This document shows positions 37,060 through 45,534 of a DNA stretch of 64,000 bases, piece after piece (position 1 is the first letter of the stretch; each line of letters begins with the position of its first letter). The notes beneath the pieces were generated by a model that was not told the origin of the DNA, did no database searches, and was given only the letters and a program-made list of their open reading frames with translations. The translations under genes were made by a program, and so were the position numbers. The DNA comes from Maribellus luteus (lineage in GTDB: Bacteria > Bacteroidota > Bacteroidia > Bacteroidales > Prolixibacteraceae), in contig NZ_QWGR01000003.1 of assembly GCF_003576475.1 (NCBI RefSeq), forward strand, positions 558,001 to 622,000, read 5' to 3'.

Positions 37060-38715
37060 TTACTCCTTTTTCCTGATCAGGTATTTTGTATACCAAACCG
37101 AAACAGCGATCGAAATAATAGCCAGCCCCAGAAAGGCCAGTATCCGGTACCCGATGTTTACACTTGCCATGTCGACAAAAATCAGGCGTATGGCCGATAC
37201 AACCATTGCCGAAATGGCCAGCCAACGGTATTTTATATTTTTCAAGAGATAACCGACTAAAAAGAAAAGCAAGCCTGCGAATATCCAGGTTGCGGTGATG
37301 TAGGATGGAGGAGAAACATGGTAAAAAGCAACCAGCGTCATTCCAAATCCCAGCAGCAAATAAAGGTTCCGAACCAGTTCGGTTTTAATGTTCAGTCGCT
37401 CTTTTTGCCAGTTTATGATTCGGGCCGAAACAAAGGCAACCAGCATAAACGAGAAATTCGTGAGGTGGTTATTCTGATGCGACTGCACGGCAAACACCAG
37501 GAAAACAAGAAATAAAATAGTGTTCATGACAATCATAAACCGCGACCTGAACCACAAGGCAAACGACACCACCAATAAACTTTGAAGCGCAAAAAGGCCG
37601 TACGAATCGGGCAAACCGAAAATTCCGAAAATGACCACACTTAAGGTCAAAAATCCGTAAAGAACATAGATGGAGGCGATTAGCCGGATGTCGGATTTTA
37701 AGCGGAGCAGCGCTGCATACAAAATACACAACACGGTTACCATCGCGGAAATCGGTACATAATTGTTCTCGAAATAGGTAAGAAGAATAATCGCCAGAAT
37801 AACCGTAAAGCCTAGCCCGTTCCAAATAATGGCGACAATAGCCAATTCGCTGGAGATCGTTTCTTTTCGAGGAACAATCGCGATTAAAGAAAAGACAATT
37901 CCCGTGAGTATCGGAAAAACATACAACCCGCTCACCGAAGCCACAAACGCCGGATTATTTCCCATAAAAGGATTATTGAGCAACCACACCAAATGCAGCA
38001 CATAAGCCACGAATATGAAAAACAAAGCGAGTTTCAGCCAGGCAAAACGGCGATACAATTCCAATGTTATAAAAGCAACAGTTGTTGCCAATATCGCGAT
38101 TACCGCTGCAGAATCGAAAACCACTCCGGCCCCCATCAGCATAATTAACGACAAGCCTGCCGTAGCCTGTGATTTTTTACGAAAAGCGATGTACAGAAAT
38201 ACCAATGACACTAAAATCAACAAAACAAAAGCAAGGATTTTATTTTGCAACAGCGGATTTTCCTGGAAGAAATAAAGCCGAAGCGTAAAAAAGTACAACA
38301 GGAAATGGCCGTTATACACCAGTAACTTCGAGATTACCGAAAGCGATTCCCGGATGTAATGGGCGCAAATATAAATCGAAGCTACCGCGGCAAAACCTAC
38401 CAAGATGGAAACAACCCGGTTTCCCGAATTTTGTAAATAATTGACCAGAAATATTAAACCCAGAAACAGGACGATATTTCCCAGCCAGGCCATGCCGTAT
38501 TCGCCAACACGAAATTCAATGGAGCCTTTGGTCTCAAATGGCAGTTTGATGTCTATGCCATCATCTTGAGGAAGATGTTCCCTTTTTCTGGCGATAAACT
38601 CCGGAACACCGGTCTTTTCGAGCGATCGCTCAATGTTGGTCAGGCGTTCGTTTAACGCATTCAGTTCATTTCTGAGATTTTCAAATTCGGGGGAATTTGA
38701 TGTTTCTCCCTGCAT
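37060..38715 (-). CDS. DUF2339-type polytopic membrane protein
   Basis: The start is taken at ATG 38715. Residues about 8-40 form a short coiled coil (FENLRNELNALNERLTNIE), followed by a soluble linker and about 14-16 hydrophobic helices to the C-terminus. The layout, coiled coil then a long run of helices, is that of DUF2339 predicted membrane proteins. No enzymatic motif is recognised. It ends 23 bases before the tetraheme cytochrome start and is probably the first gene of the redox operon, although a functional link is not established. Confidence 0.7.
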   Translation of the reverse strand: MQGETSNSPEFENLRNELNALNERLTNIERSLEKTGVPEFIARKREHLPQDDGIDIKLPFETKGSIEFRVGEYGMAWLGNIVLFLGLIFLVNYLQNSGNRVVSILVGFAAVASIYICAHYIRESLSVISKLLVYNGHFLLYFFTLRLYFFQENPLLQNKILAFVLLILVSLVFLYIAFRKKSQATAGLSLIMLMGAGVVFDSAAVIAILATTVAFITLELYRRFAWLKLALFFIFVAYVLHLVWLLNNPFMGNNPAFVASVSGLYVFPILTGIVFSLIAIVPRKETISSELAIVAIIWNGLGFTVILAIILLTYFENNYVPISAMVTVLCILYAALLRLKSDIRLIASIYVLYGFLTLSVVIFGIFGLPDSYGLFALQSLLVVSFALWFRSRFMIVMNTILFLVFLVFAVQSHQNNHLTNFSFMLVAFVSARIINWQKERLNIKTELVRNLYLLLGFGMTLVAFYHVSPPSYITATWIFAGLLFFLVGYLLKNIKYRWLAISAMVVSAIRLIFVDMASVNIGYRILAFLGLAIISIAVSVWYTKYLIRKKE

Positions 38716-39267
38716 GACCAATAGCCTTTGATTAAATTCTTCCCCTGGTGATTTCTTCGGGAAGCGATACGGTTAAGAGCGCATTCAACCAGCGCAATAT
38801 CCCAGAACATCTAAAACGAACAAACAATTTTTTTTCGGTTCGTCTTATCACTATTTCGTCTTCGGTAATACCAACACGATCCCGAGAACCCGGATTCTAC
38901 TCATGTTGGAGCACCTTCGTCACCTAAAAAGATGTATCTATTTAAATATAAGCATTTTATTACCTCTGACTGACACGCTCAACTTGACAAATATCAATGA
39001 CAAAGAAGATTTAATTCCGTAAGTGAGAAAGAGCTTCACAAGAAGAAACCCTAAACGAAAAACCACAAAATATCAATTTTTAACTTTTATTAACCTTTTG
39101 ATGAAACTCCTTTAAAAACAACATATTCAGACATGCTTAGCAGTTTTTGTTTATTTATTTCAGAATTAAATTAAACATTATTTGTTTAAAGTTGTCTTAG
39201 TAAATGCTAAACAAAACATTTTAAACAAGCAGAGCAGAAAACTTTTTAATCACTTTAAATCAGAATC
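38716..39267. other. Divergent intergenic region upstream of DUF2339 and fasciclin genes
   Basis: About 550 bases without a coding frame. The right part is AT-rich and carries the TTAAACA boxes listed separately. The left part shows nothing I can name. Confidence 0.6.
39171..39227. promoter_or_regulatory. TTAAACA boxes upstream of the fasciclin operon
   Basis: An inverted pair ttaaaca (39171-39177) and tgtttaa (39183-39189), separated by 5 bases, is followed by direct copies ctaaaca (39207-39213) and ttaaaca (39221-39227). The same core appears as gattaaac in the operator-like inverted repeat of the MerR gene downstream (41725-41752). They may be binding sites of that regulator. Confidence 0.4.
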
Positions 39268-41055
39268 ATGAAAACAAAAAATTTATTCAAGAATGTAAAA
39301 GCAGGTTTTAACTTGCTATTGATGCTTTTCTTCTTCGTTGGATTGGTAACACTAAGCTCGTGCGAAGACGATGACGAACCGATGCCAGAACCCGAAATGG
39401 AAAAAACGATTGTGGATGTTGCCGCAGAAGCCGGGTCATTCCAAATATTGTTACAGGCTGCTCAAAAAGCAGGTTTGGCCAATTTCTTAAGCACGGAAAA
39501 AAACCTTACCGTTTTTGCTCCAACCGATGCTGCTTTTTCGACCTTGCTCGGAGATCTGGGCCTGAGCAGCCTTGACGATATCGACAATTCGACCCTTGCT
39601 TCAATTTTAACGTACCATGTGGTCAGCGGAATGGCTTATGTCAACACGCTCTCAACAGGCGTTCTGCCAAGCTTAAACAACAATTCGCCCGATGAAAAGC
39701 CACTCTCGTTAATGGTTAACAATGGAAACGATGTAATGATTAACAACGCAAAAGTTACAGCTGCCGATGTAATGGCCTCAAACGGAATCATTCATGTAAT
39801 CGACAAGGTTTTACTTCCTCCCTCGGTTGTCGACCTTGCCACGTACTCCGGTAATTTTTCATCATTGGTTAGCGCAGTTGTGAAAGCCGATTTAGTTGAA
39901 GCTTTGAGCGGAGATGGACCATTCACTGTTTTCGCACCCACCAACGATGCTTTCGCCGAGCTTTTTGCTGCCCTGGGCATTACCGGTCTTGATGAAGTAG
40001 CCATGGATGATCTTACCTCAATTTTAACCTACCATGTTGTTGGAGACAATGTATTGTCAACAGAACTATCAGCAGGAATGGTTGAAGCATTGTCCGGTGA
40101 AACATTCGATGTAACCACTGACGGCGGTGTTATGCTAAATGGAAACATTAAAGTTACAGCAACAGATATTCAGGGAACAAATGGCGTAATTCACGTTATT
40201 GACGCTGTTTTGGTTCCTCCAACTCAAATGTCGAATACCATAGCTGATATAGCCGTGGCCAATTCGGAGTTTTCAATTCTGGTTGAGGCGCTCATGAAAG
40301 CTGACCTGGTAGGAGCTGTGTCGGATAAGGGGGCAGATTTGACCGTTTTTGCTCCAACCAACGATGCCTTTGTGGCGCTTCTTTCAGACTTGGGAGCCAG
40401 CTCACTGGATGATATTCCGGTAGAAACTCTGACCAACATTTTACTGTACCACGTCATTGGCAGCAAAGCCATGTCAACAGACTTAAGCAGTGGCTATTTC
40501 CCCACTCTTTCAACGTATAGCGGCAATAACCTTTCGATGTACATCCAGGTTGACAACGGTGTTTACATCAACAAAAATACGATGGTCACCACCCCTGATA
40601 TTGAAGCAGACAATGGTGTTATTCACGTAGTTAACAAGGTAATACTTCCGCCTTCGGTTGTAAACATCGCGATCGACAACAGCAATTTCAGCACACTGGT
40701 TGATGCAGTTGTTAAAGCCGGATTGGTGGACGCACTTAGCGGGACAGGACCGTTTACAGTGTTTGCTCCAACCAACGATGCATTTGCAGAACTGTTCACC
40801 GCTCTTGGAATATCGGGGATAGATGATTTAACAGCAGAACAGCTTACCCCAATCTTAACTTACCACGTTGTTTCGGGCAATGTACTTTCAACCGACCTGA
40901 GCAACGGCACAGTAGCGACGCTCAATACCGGGAACAATCTAACTATTGATCTCACTACCGGTGTAAAAATTAACGAATCGAATGTAATTGCTGCAGACAT
41001 ACAGGCAAGCAACGGAGTGGTTCATGTAATCGACAAAGTATTGATCCCCGGGTAA
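39268..41055 (+). CDS. Lipoprotein with four fasciclin (FAS1) domains
   Basis: A 595-residue protein with lipobox LSSC followed at once by EDDDE; an acidic stretch after the lipid Cys is the known export signal for surface lipoproteins in Bacteroidota, so it is probably surface exposed. Four FAS1 domains follow at about 45-185, 188-320, 325-460 and 463-595, each with TVFAPT[N/D]AF, LTYHVV or similar, and a final NGVIHVIDKVL. FAS1 domains mediate adhesion between cells or to matrix. The fourth domain closely resembles the single-domain protein encoded just downstream. Confidence 0.92.
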   Translation: MKTKNLFKNVKAGFNLLLMLFFFVGLVTLSSCEDDDEPMPEPEMEKTIVDVAAEAGSFQILLQAAQKAGLANFLSTEKNLTVFAPTDAAFSTLLGDLGLSSLDDIDNSTLASILTYHVVSGMAYVNTLSTGVLPSLNNNSPDEKPLSLMVNNGNDVMINNAKVTAADVMASNGIIHVIDKVLLPPSVVDLATYSGNFSSLVSAVVKADLVEALSGDGPFTVFAPTNDAFAELFAALGITGLDEVAMDDLTSILTYHVVGDNVLSTELSAGMVEALSGETFDVTTDGGVMLNGNIKVTATDIQGTNGVIHVIDAVLVPPTQMSNTIADIAVANSEFSILVEALMKADLVGAVSDKGADLTVFAPTNDAFVALLSDLGASSLDDIPVETLTNILLYHVIGSKAMSTDLSSGYFPTLSTYSGNNLSMYIQVDNGVYINKNTMVTTPDIEADNGVIHVVNKVILPPSVVNIAIDNSNFSTLVDAVVKAGLVDALSGTGPFTVFAPTNDAFAELFTALGISGIDDLTAEQLTPILTYHVVSGNVLSTDLSNGTVATLNTGNNLTIDLTTGVKINESNVIAADIQASNGVVHVIDKVLIPG

Positions 41056-41108
41056 AAAACAGCATGTCAGATAAAAGCTATTTATAAATCATATTAAAAA
41101 TTAACACG

Positions 41109-41612
41109 ATGAAAACAACAAAACAACTTCTATCAATTGTAATGGTTACAGTTCTAACTATTTCCCTTAGCCTGAGTGCTAAAGCTAAAACCGACGGCGA
41201 AGCATCCTCTTCAACAGTCGTTGAAATAGCTGCCGGAAATCCTGATTTCTCCATTTTGGTGGATGCAGTAAAAAAAGCTGATCTTGCAGGTGCACTTAGC
41301 GCCGAAGGACCATTTACCGTTTTTGCTCCGACCAACGAAGCTTTTACCACCTTGTTTAAGCAATTGGGCGTCGACGGAATTAAAGATTTAACAGCTGAGC
41401 AGCTCACTCCTATTCTTACTTACCATGTTGTAGCAGGGAAAGTAATGTCGGGCGATCTTTCAAATACTTCGGTTGCCACTTTGAACGGAAAGAAAATTAA
41501 GATCGATCTGACGAATGGAGTAATGATCAACGACAGTAAAGTTGTTACCGCTGATATTTCAGGGAAAAACGGGGTGATACACGTGATCGACAAAGTGCTA
41601 ATTCCAGAGTAA
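41109..41612 (+). CDS. Secreted single-domain fasciclin protein
   Basis: A 167-residue protein with a signal peptide (LSLSAKA) and one FAS1 domain: EGPFTVFAPTNEAF, LTAEQLTPILTYHVVAGKV and NGVIHVIDKVLIPE. The LTAEQLTPILTYHVV segment is identical to that in the fourth domain of the upstream protein, which indicates duplication. It lies 53 bases downstream of that gene and before a strong terminator, so it forms the end of a two-gene operon. It is likely periplasmic or secreted, and soluble because it has no lipobox. Confidence 0.9.
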   Translation: MKTTKQLLSIVMVTVLTISLSLSAKAKTDGEASSSTVVEIAAGNPDFSILVDAVKKADLAGALSAEGPFTVFAPTNEAFTTLFKQLGVDGIKDLTAEQLTPILTYHVVAGKVMSGDLSNTSVATLNGKKIKIDLTNGVMINDSKVVTADISGKNGVIHVIDKVLIPE

Positions 41613-41635
41613 ATTACGACAGCCATGACATTTAC

Positions 41636-41661
41636 AAAAGGATTCCGCCTGGAATCCTTTT
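41636..41661 (+). terminator. Rho-independent terminator of the fasciclin operon
   Basis: Perfect 11-bp arms aaaaggattcc (41636-41646) and ggaatcctttt (41651-41661) flank a gcct loop and are followed by atttttc. Confidence 0.9.
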
Positions 41662-41724
41662 ATTTTTCAACTTTCTCTGAACAAAACAGAGAGAAACTTC
41701 CTTATTATGTCAAGCTCATTTTTC

Positions 41725-41752
41725 GTTTAATCTTAATTCAACTTGATTAAAC
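41725..41752. promoter_or_regulatory. Operator-like inverted repeat in merR promoter
   Basis: Perfect 8-bp arms gtttaatc (41725-41732) and gattaaac (41745-41752) are separated by 12 bases and overlap the -33 TTG of the predicted promoter. This is where a repressor of the CarH/LitR kind would block transcription. Autoregulation is inferred. Confidence 0.5.
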
Positions 41753-41773
41753 AAAGTGTAACAATTACCTTTA
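41743..41773 (+). promoter_or_regulatory. merR promoter
   Basis: A -33 TTG (41743-41745) and a TACCTTTA box (41766-41773, one mismatch to TAnnTTTG) are separated by 20 bases, within the Bacteroidota range. Transcription would begin about 20 bases before the start codon. Confidence 0.55.
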
Positions 41774-41797
41774 CAAAATGTCAGAAGATAAGTAAAA

Positions 41798-42676
41798 ATG
41801 AAAACAGCCGGTTATTCAATAAAAGACCTCGAAGTGCTTTCAGGAATTAAGATGCACACCATTCGGATCTGGGAAAAAAGGTACGAGCTTTTAAGCCCGA
41901 ACCGGACCGATACCAACATTCGTCTTTACGACGATGAAGATCTGAAACGCTTGCTGAATATTTCGCTTCTGACAAAAAACGGCTATAAAATTTCGAAAGT
42001 CTCCCAATGGAACGATGCCGAGATAAAAGACACCGTTATTAAGCTGACATCCTCAAAAACATCCTACGCCGACTACATCGACCGCTTTATGTTTCTGATG
42101 GTGGAACTAAACACAGTCGGCTTCGAGAAACTGCTGAATGAAGTACTTTCGGAATTCTCGTTTGAAGATGCACATTTCAATATTCTTTTTAAACTTTTTG
42201 AGCGGGTTGGGACTTACTGGCAGGTTGGTTCTATTTTTCCTGCGCAGGAACATTATGTCACTCATTTGTTTCGCCAAAAGTTAATTGCCGAGATTGACAA
42301 ACTCGGCAGTTCGGAAGCCGGAAAGCGAACCATTTTGTTTTACCTGCCCGAAAACGAGTTACACGAAATAAGTTTGCTTTTTTACTCGTACCTCGCGCGC
42401 AAAAGTGGCTACAACATTTTCTACCTAGGCCAGTCGGTTCCGTTTGAAGACCTTGAAAAAATAAACGCAGTCAAAGAAGTTGACTACGTATTTACTGCCT
42501 TTATCAACTCCATTCCACCCGACGAATTGGAAGATTACCTGATCAGGCTCAGAGAGTGTTTTCCAAAACAAAAAGTATTTATTACCGGGCACCAGGTTCG
42601 GCAAAACAACCCGGCGCTGCCGCGTAACTTCAAGACGGTAAAAGACCACCACGAATTCAAAAAGTACCTGGGCTGA
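41798..42676 (+). CDS. MerR-family regulator with CarH-like cobalamin-binding domain
   Basis: A 292-residue protein. Residues 1-70 are a MerR winged helix (YSIKDLEVLSGIKMHTIRIWEKRY). Residues about 90-170 form the helical cap with Trp141-x9-Glu151-His152, the W-x9-EH signature of CarH/LitR proteins. Residues 175-290 are a Rossmann B12 domain with ENELHEIS (His189 in the cobalt-ligand position) and YLGQSVPFEDL. CarH proteins repress in the dark with adenosylcobalamin and release DNA in light. The residue after the Trp is Gln142, where the Thermus protein, as I recall, has the His that caps cobalt after light. An operator-like repeat overlaps its own promoter. Confidence 0.85.
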   Translation: MKTAGYSIKDLEVLSGIKMHTIRIWEKRYELLSPNRTDTNIRLYDDEDLKRLLNISLLTKNGYKISKVSQWNDAEIKDTVIKLTSSKTSYADYIDRFMFLMVELNTVGFEKLLNEVLSEFSFEDAHFNILFKLFERVGTYWQVGSIFPAQEHYVTHLFRQKLIAEIDKLGSSEAGKRTILFYLPENELHEISLLFYSYLARKSGYNIFYLGQSVPFEDLEKINAVKEVDYVFTAFINSIPPDELEDYLIRLRECFPKQKVFITGHQVRQNNPALPRNFKTVKDHHEFKKYLG

Positions 42677-42823
42677 CCGTGCAGAATTGTGGAATACAGA
42701 AAAGCAGGCTTTGGGATATCATCCCTTTTGTTAATTAATGTAAAAAGGACATAATGCGTTTTTTTCACCCTGAAATTTCATCCTATTTTTCATAAATTGC
42801 ATCCCTGTAACTGAAACGAAAAG

Positions 42824-43324
42824 ATGGAAAAGCTAAGTTGGACAAAGGATATTTTTGGGTCGAAGCTTGAAATCAGGCAGGGGGCGAGTAAAATCGGAAG
42901 CATTAACTGGGACAACATGCTCAGTTCGCAGGCACAGGCCATGATTAACGGCAAACTGTTTACGCTTAACCGCGAATTTTTTCTCTCGAAGCTCGAGATT
43001 TACGACTCCAACAGCCAAGCGCTGCTCGGAACCATCATGATCAACTTTTTTAATACCCGCAGCGATGTGCTGATCAACGGAAAACGTTTCGAACTGGAAA
43101 TAAAAAACTTCTGGCAATCGCGGTGGTCGTGGAAATTTAACGGCAACGACATTATCAGTTACACCTCTCACGAATTCGTTACCAAAGACAAAGGCACCAT
43201 CGAACTGGCCACGCCCATCAACGACGAGGTGGAAATCCTCATCCTGCTGGGGCTGTTTGTGCGCAACCAGTTTATCCTTTTTATGCTGCTGATTTTGCTG
43301 ATCGTATTAATAGTTATCATATAA
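42824..43324 (+). CDS. Hypothetical tail-anchored beta-rich protein
   Basis: A 166-residue protein. The first 125 residues are beta-rich with repeated INGK[L/R]F and IMINFF elements and many Trp, giving a compact sheet that recalls tubby/LURP-type folds. No family is assigned with confidence. The last 25 residues (after VRNQF) are almost all Leu, Ile, Val and Phe, a C-terminal membrane anchor. There is no signal peptide, so the domain should face the cytosol. It follows the MerR gene by 147 bases and may be independent. Confidence 0.6.
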   Translation: MEKLSWTKDIFGSKLEIRQGASKIGSINWDNMLSSQAQAMINGKLFTLNREFFLSKLEIYDSNSQALLGTIMINFFNTRSDVLINGKRFELEIKNFWQSRWSWKFNGNDIISYTSHEFVTKDKGTIELATPINDEVEILILLGLFVRNQFILFMLLILLIVLIVII

Positions 43325-43373
43325 AAATTACATTTCCCAAATACTGATTGTGATATCTCCACGTTTTTTATTC

Positions 43374-44813
43374 ATGAAAAACTGGCTACAATCCTTTTTA
43401 TTTATTTTGACGATAACGCTCATTTCATGCAACAAAGAAGAATTCAACTATAGTTCAAATGTGAAACTCGCGTTTTCGATGGATACAGTATCATTCGACA
43501 CTGTTTTTACCACCGTCGGCTCTACAACCAAATATTTTACCGTTAAAAATCCGGAAAACCAAACCGTCATCCTCTCAAACATTCAACTCGCAGGAACCAA
43601 AAACACGCCTTTTCGCTTGAACATTAACGGCATCAGTTCAAATCAAGCCGCAGATATCAACCTGCCGGCAAAAGACAGCCTGTATATTTTTGTAGAAGTA
43701 ACGGTTGATCCCAACGGACAAAATTTACCAATGGTAGTTGCTGACTCTATACTTTTCAATGTAAATGGGAACACCCAATCGGTTCAACTAATTGCATTTG
43801 GACAAGATGTTCATCTGCTGAACGGACAGCGGATTCAGACTGAAAACTGGAAGAACGATAAACCATACCTGATTTTCAACTCTGTTTTAATTGATTCACT
43901 GCAAACACTGACTATTGATGCAGGATGCAGGATTCATTTTCACAAAAATTCGAGCATGCTTGTAAAAGGGACACTAAAAGCCAGCGGCTCTTTTGAAGAA
44001 CCCATTGTTTTTCAGGGCGACCGACTGGAAAAAGAATATGAAAATATTCCGGGCCAATGGGGATACACTTACCAAACTGAAAACAATGATTTGATTATTT
44101 TCGGGGGCATTCACTTTTTCCAGGGTAGCAAAGATAATTTATTGAATTATGTTACAATCAGAAATGCAGATAAAGGAATTCAGCTCGACAGCATGGGTTT
44201 TTCGCCAAAACCAATGCTAACCATAAGCAACTCCCGTATCGAAAACATGACACTGAACTGCATAGATGCACGCACATCGAACATTGATGCCTGGAATTGT
44301 ATTTTTGCCAATTCGGGTTATTATACCGTTGCCCTAGCATTGGGCGGAGATTACCGCTTTTTCCACTGCACCTTTGCAAATTATTTTGCAGCGACAGCCC
44401 AGGCTTCCCCTGCATTGTTGCTAAACAACTATTTCGAATACAATAAAAAAACCTATGGATTTGACTTAAACGCGGAGTTTGGAAATTCCATTTTCTACGG
44501 ATATGCTGATTCTCAAATTTCAACAGACCAATACCAGGGAAACAGCTTCGTTTACAGTTTTAAAAATTGCCTGTTAAAAACAGGGGGTGACAAATCATTT
44601 ACCGGAAATAATTTCCCCGACTCTAGTTTCGATAAAGATCCGATGTTTGCCGCGCCAAACAACTTCTGTTTTTCTGTCGACTCTTTATCGCCTGCCAGAA
44701 ATATTGGGAATATCGACATTGCCAAACTCTACCCCTTCGATATGAACAACATTCCGCGACTTGCCGACGAAGGCCCCGACCTGGGAGCACTGGAGTGGGT
44801 TTCATCAAAATAA
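43374..44813 (+). CDS. Lipoprotein with right-handed parallel beta-helix
   Basis: The start is taken at ATG 43374 (MKNWLQSFLF); the GTG at 43350 is less likely. Lipobox LISC is followed by NKEEF. Residues about 25-150 form an Ig-like domain (VSFDTVFTTVGSTTKYFTVKN). Residues about 165-430 are irregular beta-helix repeats (IDAGCRIHFHKNSSMLVKG, NYVTIRNADKGIQLDS, ENMTLNCIDARTSN). The end, RLADEGPDLGALEW, is the closing motif seen in many parallel beta-helix surface proteins. No catalytic residues of polysaccharide lyases are evident. It is probably a surface or periplasmic binding protein. Confidence 0.72.
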   Translation: MKNWLQSFLFILTITLISCNKEEFNYSSNVKLAFSMDTVSFDTVFTTVGSTTKYFTVKNPENQTVILSNIQLAGTKNTPFRLNINGISSNQAADINLPAKDSLYIFVEVTVDPNGQNLPMVVADSILFNVNGNTQSVQLIAFGQDVHLLNGQRIQTENWKNDKPYLIFNSVLIDSLQTLTIDAGCRIHFHKNSSMLVKGTLKASGSFEEPIVFQGDRLEKEYENIPGQWGYTYQTENNDLIIFGGIHFFQGSKDNLLNYVTIRNADKGIQLDSMGFSPKPMLTISNSRIENMTLNCIDARTSNIDAWNCIFANSGYYTVALALGGDYRFFHCTFANYFAATAQASPALLLNNYFEYNKKTYGFDLNAEFGNSIFYGYADSQISTDQYQGNSFVYSFKNCLLKTGGDKSFTGNNFPDSSFDKDPMFAAPNNFCFSVDSLSPARNIGNIDIAKLYPFDMNNIPRLADEGPDLGALEWVSSK

Positions 44814-44901
44814 TTATTCATTCAAATCAAATAACTTCTACTTTACTTGTCATATATCTATTATTTTTTACATTTGTCATGTAATTCTAACTGAACAAAC
44901 C

Positions 44902-45351
44902 ATGAAACTTCTACCTCACTATTTTAAATGGATAGGAATTGCCTTGTTTTTCTTAGGCTTATTCACAGGAGCTATTGACGATGGAAGAAAAGGATTTATT
45001 GAAGGATATAATGATGCAATTGACGACCCATCGGATAGAATTGAAATAAATTTCGAAAGGATTCTTCCCAAAAGTATCACTCATCTTGCAGATTTTCTCA
45101 GTATGGCAGGCTTGCTAATTTATGTTCTTTCAAAAAATAAGCGAGAAGATGAATTTATGCAGAAATTGCGTTATGAATCGGCATTCTTAGTCATGGTTCT
45201 TTCATTAACTGTCATTCTAATATTTTATGGCTTTAATCCGGATTTTAAGCTAGATCCTTCCACTCTACTTTCATTACAAATGATTGCCTATTTAATTATT
45301 AGAGCATTAAAACGAAAATTTATTCTTGGAGACTATGAAGAACAAGCTTAA
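44902..45351 (+). CDS. Small membrane protein linked to XRE regulator
   Basis: The start is taken at ATG 44902 (MKLLPHYFKW). A 149-residue protein with four hydrophobic segments: about 7-27, 68-84, 102-118 and 128-141. It contains an acidic loop, GYNDAIDDPSDR. Membrane proteins of this size often precede a short XRE regulator in Bacteroidota and Firmicutes, as here, where the regulator's start lies inside this gene's end. No function is assigned. Confidence 0.65.
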   Translation: MKLLPHYFKWIGIALFFLGLFTGAIDDGRKGFIEGYNDAIDDPSDRIEINFERILPKSITHLADFLSMAGLLIYVLSKNKREDEFMQKLRYESAFLVMVLSLTVILIFYGFNPDFKLDPSTLLSLQMIAYLIIRALKRKFILGDYEEQA

Positions 45352-45529
45352 ATTTCATCGCGTGATGCTCGATAAAACGCAGGAGGAACTGGCCAATGCC
45401 ATTGGGGTTTCGCGGCAAACCATTCATGCCATCGAGAAGAACAAGTTTGTCCCTTCGGTGCAAACAGCCATGCGGCTCGCTCAATTTTTCAACCTTACCG
45501 TAGAAGAACTATTTGAACTGGAAGATTAA
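45335..45529 (+). CDS. Short XRE/Cro-type transcriptional regulator
   Basis: The start is taken at ATG 45335 (MKNKLKFHRV), giving 64 residues; ATG 45326 is an alternative. It is a pure helix-turn-helix domain: KTQEELANAIGVSRQTIHAIEKNKFVPSVQTAMRLAQFF. The start overlaps the membrane protein gene by 17 bases, and the CPBP gene follows 5 bases after its stop, so the three are one transcript. It probably regulates this small operon. Confidence 0.85.
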   Translation: MKNKLKFHRVMLDKTQEELANAIGVSRQTIHAIEKNKFVPSVQTAMRLAQFFNLTVEELFELED

Positions 45530-45534
45530 CCTCC

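Noticed and set aside
39400-41600. Recurring near-identical blocks suggesting a tandem DNA repeat or array
   Set aside because: They correspond to repeated fasciclin domains at the protein level (TVFAPTNDAF and NGVIHVIDKV blocks); no regular spacers as in CRISPR are present.
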